A DNA stretch of 64,000 nt from Phoebastria nigripes (lineage: Eukaryota; Chordata; Aves; Procellariiformes; Diomedeidae): NCBI GenBank assembly GCA_035582835.1, contig JAYKAV010002948.1:127823-191822 (forward strand), in the 5' to 3' direction. Positions 51,201 through 62,849 of the stretch are shown piece by piece (the stretch's first letter is position 1; the number at the start of each line of letters is the position of its first letter). A program made the translations under genes and the position numbers. The notes under the pieces were generated by a model. The model was given only the letters and a program-made list of their open reading frames with translations. It did no database searches and had not been told where the DNA came from.

Positions 51201-54004
51201 GTTTTGGCTTTAGCGATTACTTCAATTTAAAAAAAAAATTAAAAATCAAGTTACTTTTTCTGTGCTAAATAGCTGCGAAGTAAAACAGAAGCACAGATAG
51301 ATTGGCAGCACCTACTCTTAATATACATATTGATGATGTTGTTATGACAATAATTAGAAAAAGCATAAGATTTTTGCTGAACTAGTCATTGAAAGAACTG
51401 CTAAAGATGGTAAAATAACTTTAAATAAAAATGTAGTTATTTATTTCAATTAGAAATAAATGGAGTATACTGATAAATATGTTACTCTTAGTTATCCTGC
51501 TACTGAAAACTGTATTTATTTATTGTGTTATGATAACTAGGTTTGAATCAACAATATAACTTAATAATTTACCAATTTTAGCCACAGGCCTGCAAAAATT
51601 TACAGCTGCATTTAAATGAATGTGTCAATAATCCTAGCAAGTCCAGTAAGGGAAAATAAAATTTTAGGTATGTTATTATCAGACGGGTTAAGTGCAAAAG
51701 GATATATGTAAATTCATGCACGTCTTTTGCTTCTTTGTGCTTCATAAATTAAACTCTAACCATATTGAAGAAAGTAACAGTGTGAGCTAGGAGCTGTTTC
51801 TCCAAGTGATAGCCAGTAATGGAATGGAAAAATATTGTGTTGTAAGGGTACTCAATTAGATGGTATAAGAAGACGGAATTTTAAATGCCCGTTTTTTTGA
51901 TACTGTTCCAANTAATGTCAAATAATAAACTAGCCCAGGGATTAGATGAACGCAAAGGACTCTTAATCTGTTTGCTTAGTTATGACAAGGGGAAGTATTG
52001 GACAGCTGTAGGATTTGATCCTTGGTCCTATCCCATTAAGCCTGTTTCTAGCAAACTAATAGCTATTTTGTACTAGAAGTACACTAGAACATATTTCCTA
52101 GGAAAGTAGGACTTGATATTTGCAAGGTAAAAACAAGTACAAGACTAATCTGAATTCCAGATATCTCAATCTTTTTTTTATTAANGTGAATCTTCTAGGT
52201 CCCTCTACCTGTCATAAAGAATGAAAATTGAAATTTATATGGGTCTTTGAAAAAGCAATTTATCTATTATTCAGAAAGTATTCGTAGTCCTTGAATTACA
52301 GAATTAAGACATCAAAAATGGGATTTTCCTGAAGTTACAATACTATCAATTCTTATTTCTCAGTTGATGGACATCATTGTCTCCTAAACTCTTATTAAAT
52401 AATGTGAGATTAAAGCATTTCAGCTCTGTTGTGCAAAAAAGTGAAGACTGGCATATTATGACATAATCATAAGATTAGTATTTATTATATTCATAAACGC
52501 TTGAAATTCAGTAGAGCAAAGTCAATAGTATGATAAACAATTATTTCTTTAATTGCATGGCCGATTTTATAGTCCATTAAGCTTTATTGCTGTAAATTAT
52601 ACATTTATAGATTAGTATGTCAGCAAAGTACATGTCAATATAGCTCAAATGTCAACAGTTNCTTTCAAAAGAAGTATTTTCAGTTTCTTCCCTCTCTTTT
52701 ACTTAAGTATTGATGCATAAACTCAAGAGTTCCAGAACTGACAACAACTCCATGGCTCAAAATGGGAACAGAATGACTACAGAAAGCTTTGAGTAGGGGG
52801 CATCATCAGCATTGCAGAAATAGTCACTGAAATCCAATTCCAAGCACTGGTGGAAAGGAATTATCCATGTCTAATCAAAGTAGAAAGTAGGACCTCTGAA
52901 AATGAGGCCTGTGTGATGCTGCCCCGTCCAAGTATCAGACTGTACTTTTGGTCTGCCCTCTGCTTGAAATGGCAAAGTGTCTTCTCCTCCAGAGAAGCAA
53001 ACCAGTCAATGGTGTTGCCTTCTAGCAGCCTATGGGCATGAGCATGGGTCCTTGTTTCCTCAGCAGAGGAGGANAAGGGACTCAGCATCGGAAACTGGCT
53101 GGATGTAGGAATGATGTTTGCAAGCCCTGATATACTGAATTAGGGATCGAAGTTTCTGTTTGAATACGGGGATTGTGTGGCAGCACTCCNAGCTAATGAT
53201 GCAGGTTGATTGCATATTCAGACAGTATTATCAGACTGTACATTTGATCTCTAGTTTTAAGGTTTTCTTGGTAAGTGTGCAAGTTAGTAACATCACTTCT
53301 TCTTAAAGAGAAAACATTTCCTGAGATTCTCTGGCCATAGCCAGAATTCTGTGCTAGAGCTATGGACCAATATCCAGCCCCAAAATTAAGAAAGATAAAC
53401 TTCACTAAATCTTCTCAAATTGGAGAAAAATATTTTTATCAGAAGTTTCAGCATGAATTTTGTGATGTTCATCACTGCTTTTTTAAATTAATTTGCTATT
53501 TGAAGAGTAATGACTCCTATGTGGCAATCCCAATTCATTTTTTTTTCATTTTACAGTATTTGTGGCGAGATAAAGAAAGAAATCTGTGTTACTTGAAACG
53601 AAAGTAGCTGCTAGGTTAGATATTTTGTAAAGCTGAGGTTCTTGCATTCTGTGAACAACAATAAAAATATTGTTATTTAGTGATCATTGCAACTTTTAAA
53701 AGCAGCAGTATATGTAGCCTATGAAGTAAACACGTGTACTGTATTAGGGACATGATTTATATTAAAGCCAAGAAATCAATATTTATCTATCTATCTCCCT
53801 CAAGAAAATCAGTCTCTATTTTGAAAATGGGAAATATTTTAGGGTATTTTTTCTCAATTTTATATTAATTTTAAGTAAGCGGAACTAGTTTGCCTTACAC
53901 AAAACCTTTTCCTTGATACTTGCACATTTATGGAGATGGTCTTTTTGTGATTTTTTTTTTAAATGACCAAAAANTGCAGTTAAAATTCTTCCTAGAATGA
54001 TGGA

Positions 54005-54060
54005 ATATATATGTGTGTGTGTGTATGTGTGTGTGCTGACATACATGTGAGGGAGTGTGT
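54005..54060 (+). repeat. TA/TG microsatellite
   Basis: ATATATATGTGTGTGTGTGT followed by further TG units (54006-54037) and a short GTGAGGGAGTGTGTG tail. It is a simple repeat that is likely to vary in length between individuals. Confidence 0.85.
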
Positions 54061-54464
54061 GCTGGGGGAGATCTACAATAAAATACAACGGAATTTTACA
54101 TAGAAACATCGAAATATATATGTCCTTCCATTTTTGCCATGCAAACCCAAAAGCCAGTCACTAAAGTCACAGTGGGATAGGAGGGAACAAGAGAGAACCT
54201 ATTTTAAGCTCAGTGTGCCTCAGGTGGTCCACTAAAATGTGCTCTTGAGTACTTCAGTGCATCACAGCACCTTGTTCTGTGTGAGGGTGGTAGCTGTTTT
54301 TTTATCTGAACTTAACAGGAGCAGATGATAAGTGCTGAACACAGTTAAAAGCCTATGCAGAGACTGATAATGACCTTTCTATTAAGTGTTGTCTATTCAA
54401 GGACTTTACTTTTCCAGCTTCTTCTTCAAAAAGTATCATCTATTTTTATCTGCTCTTACATATG

Positions 54465-54469
54465 GTCAC
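54465..54469 (+). repeat. Target-site duplication, left
   Basis: GTCAC directly before the LTR; repeated at 55027-55031 directly after it. A 5-bp duplication marks a retroviral-type integration event. Confidence 0.85.
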
Positions 54470-54605
54470 TGTCATGGTTTAACCCAGCCGGTGACTGAGC
54501 ACCACACAGCCACTCGCTCACACCCCCCCCAGAGGGATGGGGGAGAGAATCGGAAGAGTAAAAGTGAGAAAACTCATGGGTTGAGCTAAGAACAGTTTAA
54601 TAATT

Positions 54606-54631
54606 GAAATAAAATAAAATAAAATAAAATA
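54606..54631 (+). repeat. (AAAAT)n pentamer run inside the LTR
   Basis: About five AAAAT/AATAA units follow the ATTAAA signal position of the LTR (sense minus). The corresponding part of the 43.5 kb copy lacks this array, so it varies between copies. Confidence 0.8.
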
Positions 54632-54747
54632 GTAATAAGAATAATAAGAATATACAAAGCAAGTGATGCACGATGCAATTGCTCACCACCTGCCGACCGA
54701 TGCCCAGCCAGTCCGCAAGCAGTGGCCCCCCGCCAGCTTTCCCCTAG

Positions 54748-54770
54748 TTTATATACTGAGCATGACGTCA
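54748..54770 (-). promoter_or_regulatory. LTR core promoter: CRE plus TATA box
   Basis: On the minus strand TGACGTCA is followed after 7 bases by TATATAAA. The order and spacing suit a retroviral U3 core promoter, predicting a start of transcription roughly 25-35 bp further, near 54715-54725, running antisense to RIMS1. This is a motif-based inference. Confidence 0.6.
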
Positions 54771-55026
54771 TATGGTATGGAATATCCCTTTGGCCAGTTT
54801 GGGTCAGCTGTCCTGGCTGTGCCCCCTTCCAGCTTCTTGTGCATCTCCAGCTTTCTCAGTCGGTAGAGGATGAGAAGCTGAAAAGTCCTTGACTAGTGTA
54901 AACACTGCTTAGCAACAACTAAAACATCAGTGTGTTATCAACATTATTCTCATACTAAATCCAATATACAGCACTATACCAGCTACTAGGAAGAAAATTA
55001 ACTCTATCCCAGCCGAAACCAGGACA

Positions 55027-55031
55027 GTCAC
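55027..55031 (+). repeat. Target-site duplication, right
   Basis: GTCAC directly after the LTR, matching 54465-54469. Confidence 0.85.
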
Positions 55032-56381
55032 ACATTAGTAAATCTTGGTAACTGTCAGTAAAACATAATTTAGGTATACATCATTTTATACTTCCCTGGA
55101 TCTGTCTTTGGACAGGACTGATTTAAGCTTTAGCAGGGCCCAGATCCATAGAAGTCACAGGATGTCAGTTCTTCTCCCACAGACCCCTTCATTTCTCCCT
55201 GGCAATATTTCCTATCTGTCTGAAACTTGCCATGAGATAAAGAAACCTGCGCCTGTAACCTCTCTCTTTCTAATTTTGGGGGCGGGGGGGAGGAGCAGTC
55301 CATCACATCTGCTGGGAAGGGAACCTGCTGGGAGGGACAGCAGGATTGTTCCTCAACAAATAAATTCAAAATTTGACTTCAAAATACAGAATTACTGAAA
55401 AAAAATCACTAAAATTAGTATGTTGCCAGTAGGTCTACTAATCAGCAATACAAGATCAAAGAATTTCCCACATACTAGGTTGATTTAACAACTACATCTG
55501 AAGTGAGTCAGGCTGCAGCTTAAATTTCTGGGTCTCCGCAGAGTGATAGCTAGCTTCGTGTTGCCATTAGAGCTAGGGCATCGCTTGGTCGTAGCAGTGT
55601 TAGGACTGTGTATTAGTATGTCCTCTGTGTATTTGAGATTGTTCTCTAGAGCGTGTTTCTGAATACTTTATCCAGCCTCTATGTGCAGGAACAGAAAAAG
55701 GATTCATATAGAAACATTCAAATGCAATACAATAGCTAAAGAAAATCAAACAGAACTGACAGAGCGATTCATCTTTCTGTCAATCAGTGAAAGCTCTAGT
55801 GGGTTATTAGGGTTTTTTGCTTCAAAATTATTTTGCCTTCATACTGTGATTATTGCATTTACCTTTAAAGAAATGAGAGAGCGAAGACCTAAAAAATACT
55901 ACATATTATATTATCTCTTTCTGTGAAGTATGAAAATATAGAAGATGATATCTTCATATCTATTAGGTCTTAAGGCTTTGGTGAACAATGCCGATAAGAT
56001 ACGTGTATTAACCTATGTATATTCTCTTGGCCCATATTCATTTTCTTTGGTAGTAAAATTGCTGTTTTATTGCTTTCTGTATTCTGGCAGTATAGACAGG
56101 AAGGCTCCACATGACTTTTAAATGTTGCGTGTCTGTCTTTTTGTCACTCTGAAAAATATGGGAAAGTGTTAATTTTATTTATTTCCCTCGAAGGAGTGAA
56201 GAACAAATTACAATACTGGAAATATATACTCTGAGGAGCGTCAAATTAACCTTTTGTTTGTGAACCACATAAATGAAAATGTGTCAAGACTTCAAATTAA
56301 TTTACTAATTTAAAAAAAAGTCTTTTGGAAATGCTGTTACACAGACAAATTAACATGTTTGTTTTTACTTTGTAACTGTAG

Positions 56382-56614
56382 TACATTTACTCCTAAAATG
56401 CAAGGCAGACGGATGGGGACTTCAGGGAGAATCATTAAGAGCACAAGTGTGAGCGGAGAGATGTATAAGCTGGAGCACAATGACGGGAGTCAGTCTGACA
56501 CGGCTGTCGGCACGGTTGGAACAGGTGGGAAGAAAAGGCGTTCCAGCCTTAGTGCCAAAGTGGTTGCCATAGTGTCTCGAAGGAGCAGAAGCACATCTCA
56601 ACTTAGCCAAACAG
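56382..56614 (+). CDS. RIMS1: RIMS1 coding exon (fourth visible), basic linker before C2B
   Basis: Exon of 233 nt. One base completes the Ser codon split by the intron, then 77 codons run TFTPKMQGRRMGTSGRIIKS, TSVSGEMYKLEHNDGSQSDT, AVGTVGTGGKKRRSSLSAKV and VAIVSRRSRSTSQLSQT; a final G opens the next codon. SLSAKVVAIVSRRSRSTSQL is the RIM1 form and separates it from RIM2, RIM3 and RIM4, so this exon fixes the gene as RIMS1. The KKRRSS and SRRSRSTS parts are strongly basic with several Arg-X-X-Ser-type kinase candidates. The exon is the last linker segment before the region leading to the C-terminal C2B domain. Acceptor TTGTAACTGTAG, donor ACAG|GTGAGT. Codons are more CpG-rich than in the earlier exons. 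The ATG-started ORF at 56359 includes intron bases and does not mark a real start. Confidence 0.98.
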
Positions 56615-59416
56615 GTGAGTGAGACACACGCTCTTTGGAAACAGGACGCTCACCAAACATGGTTTACCATTATTTCATCTGTGGCATCTGTGTTACATGT
56701 ATATGGATACGGACCACTCAGGAGAGAAGATCTTCCAACTGTGAATAAATTTCTGAGACATTAATTTTCTTTGATCATTAGGCATCTGCAAGAAACAATA
56801 TACAAATGCCTTTTAGAATATGTACCATAACACCTTTCTGTCCTGATAAGTGGAAAATGTTTTTATCTCTTAGAAGCCTTGTTTACAGGTAGGCAAGGAA
56901 ATGCAAAGAGATATATGTGGGTATCAACAGCGGATAATGGTTTTTATGTATAGGAAATTTCTTCTAAGAGTTGAGTTGAGTACAAATGGGGGAACTGAAA
57001 TCTGAGCAAATGAATGGCAGTTATGTAACTTGGATAAAAGGTTGTACCTGTAGTGGAAAAAATATGTTTTTAAAAACTACCTTTGATTTCTTAGTCAAGA
57101 GTAAATCCAATATTTTTTCTTTAAAAACAACACTGGCAAATTGGGGTCAGTGATTTCAGATAAATTAGACAACAGCATGATGCTTTATTAGGAACATAAG
57201 ACTTCCAACTCTTTATTGTGACTTCAGAAATCTTAAAAGCTTCATATCTGCATAGCCTGAAGGAACAAAAGCTCATACAGAAAGATACAAAAGGAAAAAA
57301 AAATGTTTTAAAATCCCTGTCCTGTTCCTATTGAACCCCAGTGAAGACTTTTGCTCTTGTCTTCAGTGGGAGCAGGACGTGACCCTAAGGGTTCTTTACT
57401 AAAGAAGGAAAAGAAAGAGGAAAAGCTTCAGCCTAGCATAGAATGCACACATATTGCAGCACTCCTCTCACATAGTCAGGGTAATCTAAACTAAGGTAAG
57501 TAACAATATTGTTTATTTATATCATCAAATATCTCACCTTTTCCCTTGGTTTTCCTTTATTACCAGATGAGCAGTAGAAGTGATTCTTTCAAAATGTAAA
57601 GCTTGGTCAGCTTTAACAAAAAGATTGTAATACTTTTCTACACTACTCATTTATGAATTTTAAGCCAGAAAGCATACAATCATGCAGTTGGACCAAATGA
57701 TAGATGTAGTAGGCGTATTTGAAGCCCAGAATTGTAATTAATATTGTGTTGCTCAAAAATGCACTCTGCCTGAAGATTAGACTAGAATATAGATACTTGT
57801 ATCCAGCAAGATGTTATTTTAGATGCATCAGAACCAATGACATGCTCTTAAAGTAATCAAAAGTGCTGGTGTATTATAGAAAGGATTATGGGTTGCTGTT
57901 TTACTCCACTTACTATAAAGAACAAAATATTTTTAGTATTTTACAGAATGTTTTTTTGGTTTGGTCTGGCATTCCTTTCTAGCTCCTAAACCTCATTGAA
58001 ATAGGAATTGCTGTGACAGAGCAAATCTTTGCTCCACCTTACTCAGTAGTCCAGCTCTGACCAGGAACCAGGGCTGTATGCCTAAAAGGAAGGCACAGGG
58101 GGCTACCAAACATAGGATGATTTGCCTTGCATGAGCCCTAACTCACTCTTCTCAGTGAAGTTAGTAAATAACTTAAAATCTAAACTGTGACTTCCAAACA
58201 CTTCTTAGCATTATCTATTTAAAGCTCAGATGTTCCCATTCTTCATAGAAAGATACTATAGCTCTCCAAATTTTGCTTGGTGTAAATTTCAAAACAATAG
58301 GAATTTTGCAAGGAATGGAGCACCTAAAGTTACAATGAAACTCAAACAGCAGATCAAATACAAAAAGTACTATTATGTATTATTCATGATTGTAAAACAA
58401 GAGTTGAGAATGATATTTACTTTGCCTTACTGTGGCTCAGGCAAACAGTACTTACTATCTGTGGTATAAGCAGAGCAAATAAAATGTGGCATGTTTTGTC
58501 AGCCACTTTTTTTTTTAGTTAAATTATGTCAGAAATCAGTGAGTTGAATTAATGCATTTTTTAGAACAATATACACATGAGACTTGATAGGTTTTCCAAA
58601 GAAAATCCATTGTTGGAGACCAAATACTCATGCCCTAAATCAGGGACCCATTTTCCTTCCTTCCTGTAGTATACAAGAGGGGAGGAGAAATCTAAAAAGG
58701 TCTAATTCATTTTAATATGTTGTGCCTAAGTAACTTAATAATGTCTCCACTATTGAGAATTTTAAAAAAATCTGTTTTGACAATATAATATAAACGAGGT
58801 CCTTAAAATTGATTATGTGAAAATTGGTTCCAATAGCCAAATTCTGAACTTTTAAAACTGGTGTGGAGGTGTATGGGCCTCCAAAAAGTGGTGCCAGGCA
58901 TGAACTTCTGCTACAGATGTTCAGTAACAGAAGGTGTGCTGTTGACACAGAGCATGTATTTTAAAGGAAGTATAAAAAATACAGAAATGTATGTGTAGCC
59001 TCCATAGTTTTTCCTGAATTGGTCAGTTTAATTTTTTTTTTCCTGTGACTTGCATGATTGTAAGTCAGGTACACATGACATATATAGTTATTTGTTTCTG
59101 AAAACTCAAAATAGAACATCAGAAATAAAACAAAAGGTCAGATATTTCTTGAAAATCAGAGGTTCCGTATTTTTGTGGAACACGTAGATCTGAAATTCTA
59201 GTTTACTACTGTCTTTAAAACCAGTAAAATTAACTTCCATCTTGCTTTTTTCATTTGAATAAATGGTCAATAAGGGCTGAATTCGACTTTTTGTAGATAA
59301 TTCTTGCTTTTAGCATACTGCACAGGTTTAATCATATTAAAATAGAAGTGGTGTGTATGAAAATGCTACTAGGTAGCTATTATTTTTAAGAGTTGATTTT
59401 CTTTTCAATTGAAAAA

Positions 59417-59470
59417 GGAGTGTGTGTGTGTGAGCCTGTGCATGCATGTATGTGTCTATATATACACACA
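59417..59470 (+). repeat. TG/TA simple repeat
   Basis: GTGTGTGTGTGTGAGCCTGT followed by CATGCATGTATGTGTCTATA and TATACACACA. Imperfect alternating purine-pyrimidine sequence. Confidence 0.75.
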
Positions 59471-59861
59471 TGGACCTCTTCGCATATATGGGGCAGATCC
59501 ACTTGCATGTTAGATTTAGAAGGACCAGTAATTACATTATTTTGTGCACCCTTGTTCAGTGCTGTTGGAAAATATTTGTTCTGAATATGTGCCTTATAAG
59601 ATTGTCAGTGAAAGAATCGGGTTTTATTTTTATGTAAATCTGCAAGGAAAAGTATGTATTTCTGCTGCACCTTCCTTTCGATTATGTTTAAGATTTCATA
59701 ATACTTTTACTAACTGTTTGTTAAAATAACAAAATCCTTACTTACTATGGTTTGTTCATTGTGCCCACAAATTGGATAGATTTTATAGTTCGTCAAAAAA
59801 AACTTGTAATATTCTGGCAGTATTCCTAATGAAAATCCAGCTCTGCTTTTGCTATCACAGT

Positions 59862-59892
59862 TAAAAAGAAGAAAAGAAAAGAAAAAAGAAAA
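59862..59892 (+). repeat. A/G-rich (AAAAG)n stretch
   Basis: AAAAAGAAGAAAAGAAAAGA followed by AAAAAGAAAAC forms a short pure-purine run, a simple repeat in the intron. Confidence 0.75.
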
Positions 59893-61147
59893 CAGAGAAG
59901 CAAAACCCCCAGAAAGACTACAGAAGAATGAAAATAGCTCCAGGCATATTCTGTACAATTTTAGTTATAATCTTAACTTTTCTAGCTTTCTTTGCCAGCC
60001 TAATATTTATAAATAAATACATACATATATACAAAATAAATATATAACTGCAGATTTTCTAAATAATTGCAGCAATTAAACTTTAAATCATAGGAAAATG
60101 ATAGGAAAATAGATTATGATAGGAAATCATCATATATTGTCTTGATTTTGTGATACAACACTCTATTCCCCTACAGATATTCTTGTATTATAGTTTCCGA
60201 CCATTGAGTGACTGAGGGCAGTACTGATCATTCTGCATTTTGATTTGGGGCCCTGGGTTTGTTTTGAAAGAGATAAAAACTGCTGCCATAGGAGGAAAGA
60301 GTTTTATTACGGAATTTATACCATAAATAGAGACATAATAATGCATTTCAAAGTGGATTGAGGTAATGGTAGGGATATCACCAGTGAGATGAGTCCTGGA
60401 GAAAAGGAAAAGCTCAATCTCAGATAGACAGAAGTATTCCCATCCCTGGATCCCTCTCGGTTCTCTTGGTACATGCAAGGCGTGTAAGGAGGCGAAAGGA
60501 TTCATCCCTTTTGCTTTCTAACCCCTGGTCAGCAGACAGGGGTTCAGAAAGATCATCTGCTAGTAGGAGCACATTTTTCTTGTTCTTTTTAAGTTCTACC
60601 AGTGCTTTGCAACCATTCTGACACTGTATCTTCACCATCTTGCTATCAGAGATTTGGTAGTATCACATCTCTATGATGTATTCAGCCTGATGCAATTGCC
60701 TGCTGGGTCAGCATGACAGATTTTTCCGTTTAAGGCAAATGGACAGGATGGCTGGCTGTGTTTTTGTTTGTTTTGTTGAAGGACTTGGAGGATTTTCATT
60801 CATTAGCCACTTCTAATGGAGGCCAACTTTTCTGTCAAAAGCATTGAGAGTAAGAGTTTAAAAGGAATTACAAAATAATTTGGGAACGTTTACTTAATTA
60901 AGATATCCAAAACATGATAACCAGTACAGATAGAAAGACTGAAAATACCAGCTTTGAGATAAATATGAACAAAACTACCAGAGATGCGACTGGTGAGCCT
61001 TTTGAGACATGGGCTCTATTTTTTTCAAACGTGAGTTCTTTGAGACTGCTTTTATTTTCCAAGGTGCTCAACACCATTAACGTCAATATTCTGACTAGTT
61101 TTCCATTGACATTGCTTGAGAAACATTAGTGATCTCATATAAGATAA

Positions 61148-61262
61148 AGGTGAGACCTGGGATATTGTATATTGTTCCCATTACTGGCTCAAAACGGATG
61201 AGAGTGGAAGAGATGCAGAGAAGGAGAGCTAAGGAGCTTGGAAGAATGGGGAGCTTGTCCAG
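61148..61262 (+). mobile_element. Ancient CR1-like reverse-transcriptase fragment
   Basis: In one frame it reads VRPGILYIVPITGSKRMRVE then EMQRRRAKELG, which follows the CR1 pattern VRPHLEYC...W...KKD...LE.VQRRATK in order and spacing. Only this block is recognisable, and flanking sequence is too diverged to extend it. It is separate from the fragment 1.6 kb downstream, because both lie near the same part of the protein. Confidence 0.5.
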
Positions 61263-62463
61263 ACTCACATTACACTGATACCGAGTCATTTTTCTAAATC
61301 GAAATACCTTGCCATGTTTATGGTATAAACCACAATGAGATATTTCTACGTAAGAACCAAAGTTATTTGCTGTCCATCTCCTATTTGTGAAGTTTAACGT
61401 CAACAACCTGAAATGAAGACACAGGCATTAACGTTTCAGAGAGAGGTTACGTACCGTGAAGTGGAGCTGAAATCAAGTATTGTCACAAGGTGAAAACAGA
61501 GTGAAAAAAGACTCTGTTCACTTATGTGCATCTGTGAACTGGATACTTGGAAGGAATCTTTAAGTGTCTGACTGCTTCACTCAGGAAGTAATTGGCAACC
61601 TGAGCAAAACTACATGAGAATCTTATAACGTATTTCCCTATGTAAAAATTGCACGTGTCCTCACATGGAATTCCCTGCTACAGTATATTTTCTGTAATTC
61701 CCTGTAATTTTCTGTATGTTCTTTTGAATTAAATTCCAAATTCCCGATTTCAGAAAAGATACCATCATCTAAGTGAGGAAACTGTCATTGAGCAGTGAAG
61801 TCCTGATAATCTTGTACTCCACAGTATAACTGTGCTCCTTCTGTGTGCTCACTCTAGCTTTAAGAATACTTCTTCATCTGGTTGACTGCCCCACATTTCA
61901 CCTTCTAAGACTGATCTTAAGAAGGCTTTCTCTCATGGTTTTGTTGGATGACCGAAGTTTAGGTCAATGTTTAGAAAAGACAACCCCATCCATTACACAA
62001 AATGTCCTCTAGTGGTGGAGAATATGATCGTTCACTGAAGGTACTTAGTGACTGTTAGCAAGCACCACTATGCTGTGGTAAAAATAACACTGCCTGGGAA
62101 ACATGGAAATTAAGCAGAGTAAAGCAATCTTCCAGGCTCGGAGCTACATCATTTCAGAGTAGACACTGCTGGAAAAAAAAATCTCAGTTTTTCATTTTCA
62201 CAGTCTTTGTTTGGTAATGCCAGCAAGGCTAATTTTCTGTCCATCCTTGTAGTAATTTTATGATACAACAAGAGATTTCATACAGGTCTAGATAGTATGG
62301 ACAGATAAAGCAGGTAATAAATCAGAAATAAAATATGCTGGAGGGTGGAGGCCTTTGGGATAAGGAGAGGTTGTTGTCTTTCTTGAGAAAGCCATTGCTT
62401 CTTTCCATAATTTTGTTACTTTTTTACAAGGGTCGTGACAACCTTTTCTTGCAGTGGTCAGGC

Positions 62464-62480
62464 TTTTTTTTTTTTTTTTT
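62464..62480 (+). repeat. Poly-T run
   Basis: Seventeen T in a row. It could be the antisense poly-A of a retrocopy, but no retrocopied gene is recognisable beside it. Confidence 0.8.
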
Positions 62481-62849
62481 CCCTTCACATTTCATTTTGA
62501 TTGATTGAGTCTCAATTATAAACAATGACAAGGATGCATATCTGAGCATGTTTCTTTTACCTCATAACCTCTGAGGGTTTTTTTTATTACTGTAGTGAAA
62601 GAAATTGTGCTTATTTAAAAAATTACATTTATTTGATAAGAAAGCTGAGTGCTAGACAAAAGTTCAAAAGACTTATTTTATCTAGACTTCAATAAATCAA
62701 CTATTATTATTAGACTGGATGGAAAGCATGGAGATCAGTAAGGAATACTGGATGTCAGGAAGAAACTGGTTAGGAGGGAGGCATCAGCTGGTTTTATTAA
62801 AACAAGAGCCAGAGAGTGCTTACTTGTTGAGTTTCTAAGACAAAAACCA

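Larger units (their letters stand above)
54470..55026 (-). mobile_element. Solo LTR of an avian endogenous retrovirus, intact ends and promoter motifs
   Basis: 557 bp from TGTCATGG to CCAGGACA, so both ends carry the TG...CA of retroviral LTRs, and GTCAC flanks both sides. Read on its sense strand (minus), a CRE (TGACGTCA, 54763-54770) stands 7 bp upstream of a TATA box (TATATAAA, 54755-54748). Further down comes an ATTAAA polyadenylation signal (54601-54596) near an AT-rich pentamer run. The 5-bp duplication fits ERVL-type or some other avian ERVs; class cannot be settled without internal sequence. No retroviral genes are present, so it arose by recombination between two LTRs. Best preserved of the three copies, and antisense to RIMS1. 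Confidence 0.95.
26352..56381 (+). other. RIMS1: RIMS1 intron of about 30 kb
   Basis: Phase-2 intron from GTGAGT to TTTGTAACTGTAG. It holds the CR1 copies at 31.9-34.1, 35.1-35.7 and 38.2-39.1 kb, the solo LTRs at 43.5-44.1 and 54.5-55.0 kb, a steroid-receptor-type palindrome at 30.7 kb, a 33-bp tandem duplication at 31.4 kb, a GC-rich patch at 51.1 kb and a TG/TA microsatellite at 54.0 kb. Nothing gene-like was found in 28.3-30.6, 39.2-43.5, 44.2-51.0 or 55.1-56.3 kb; ORFs there, up to 128 codons at 46523-46909, are unrecognised and treated as chance. Single Ns at 43743, 43792, 43797, 43800, 50613, 51912, 52185, 52661, 53074, 53190 and 53974 show uncertain base calls. Confidence 0.85.

Noticed and set aside
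43548..55026. One full-length provirus between the two similar LTRs
   Set aside because: Both LTRs are in the same direction, but the 10 kb between them shows no gag, pol or env similarity, and the later LTR has its own target-site duplication.
59393..59637. Small ORFs at 59.4 kb as a coding gene
   Set aside because: They read through a TG/TA microsatellite; Cys-Val runs come from the repeat.
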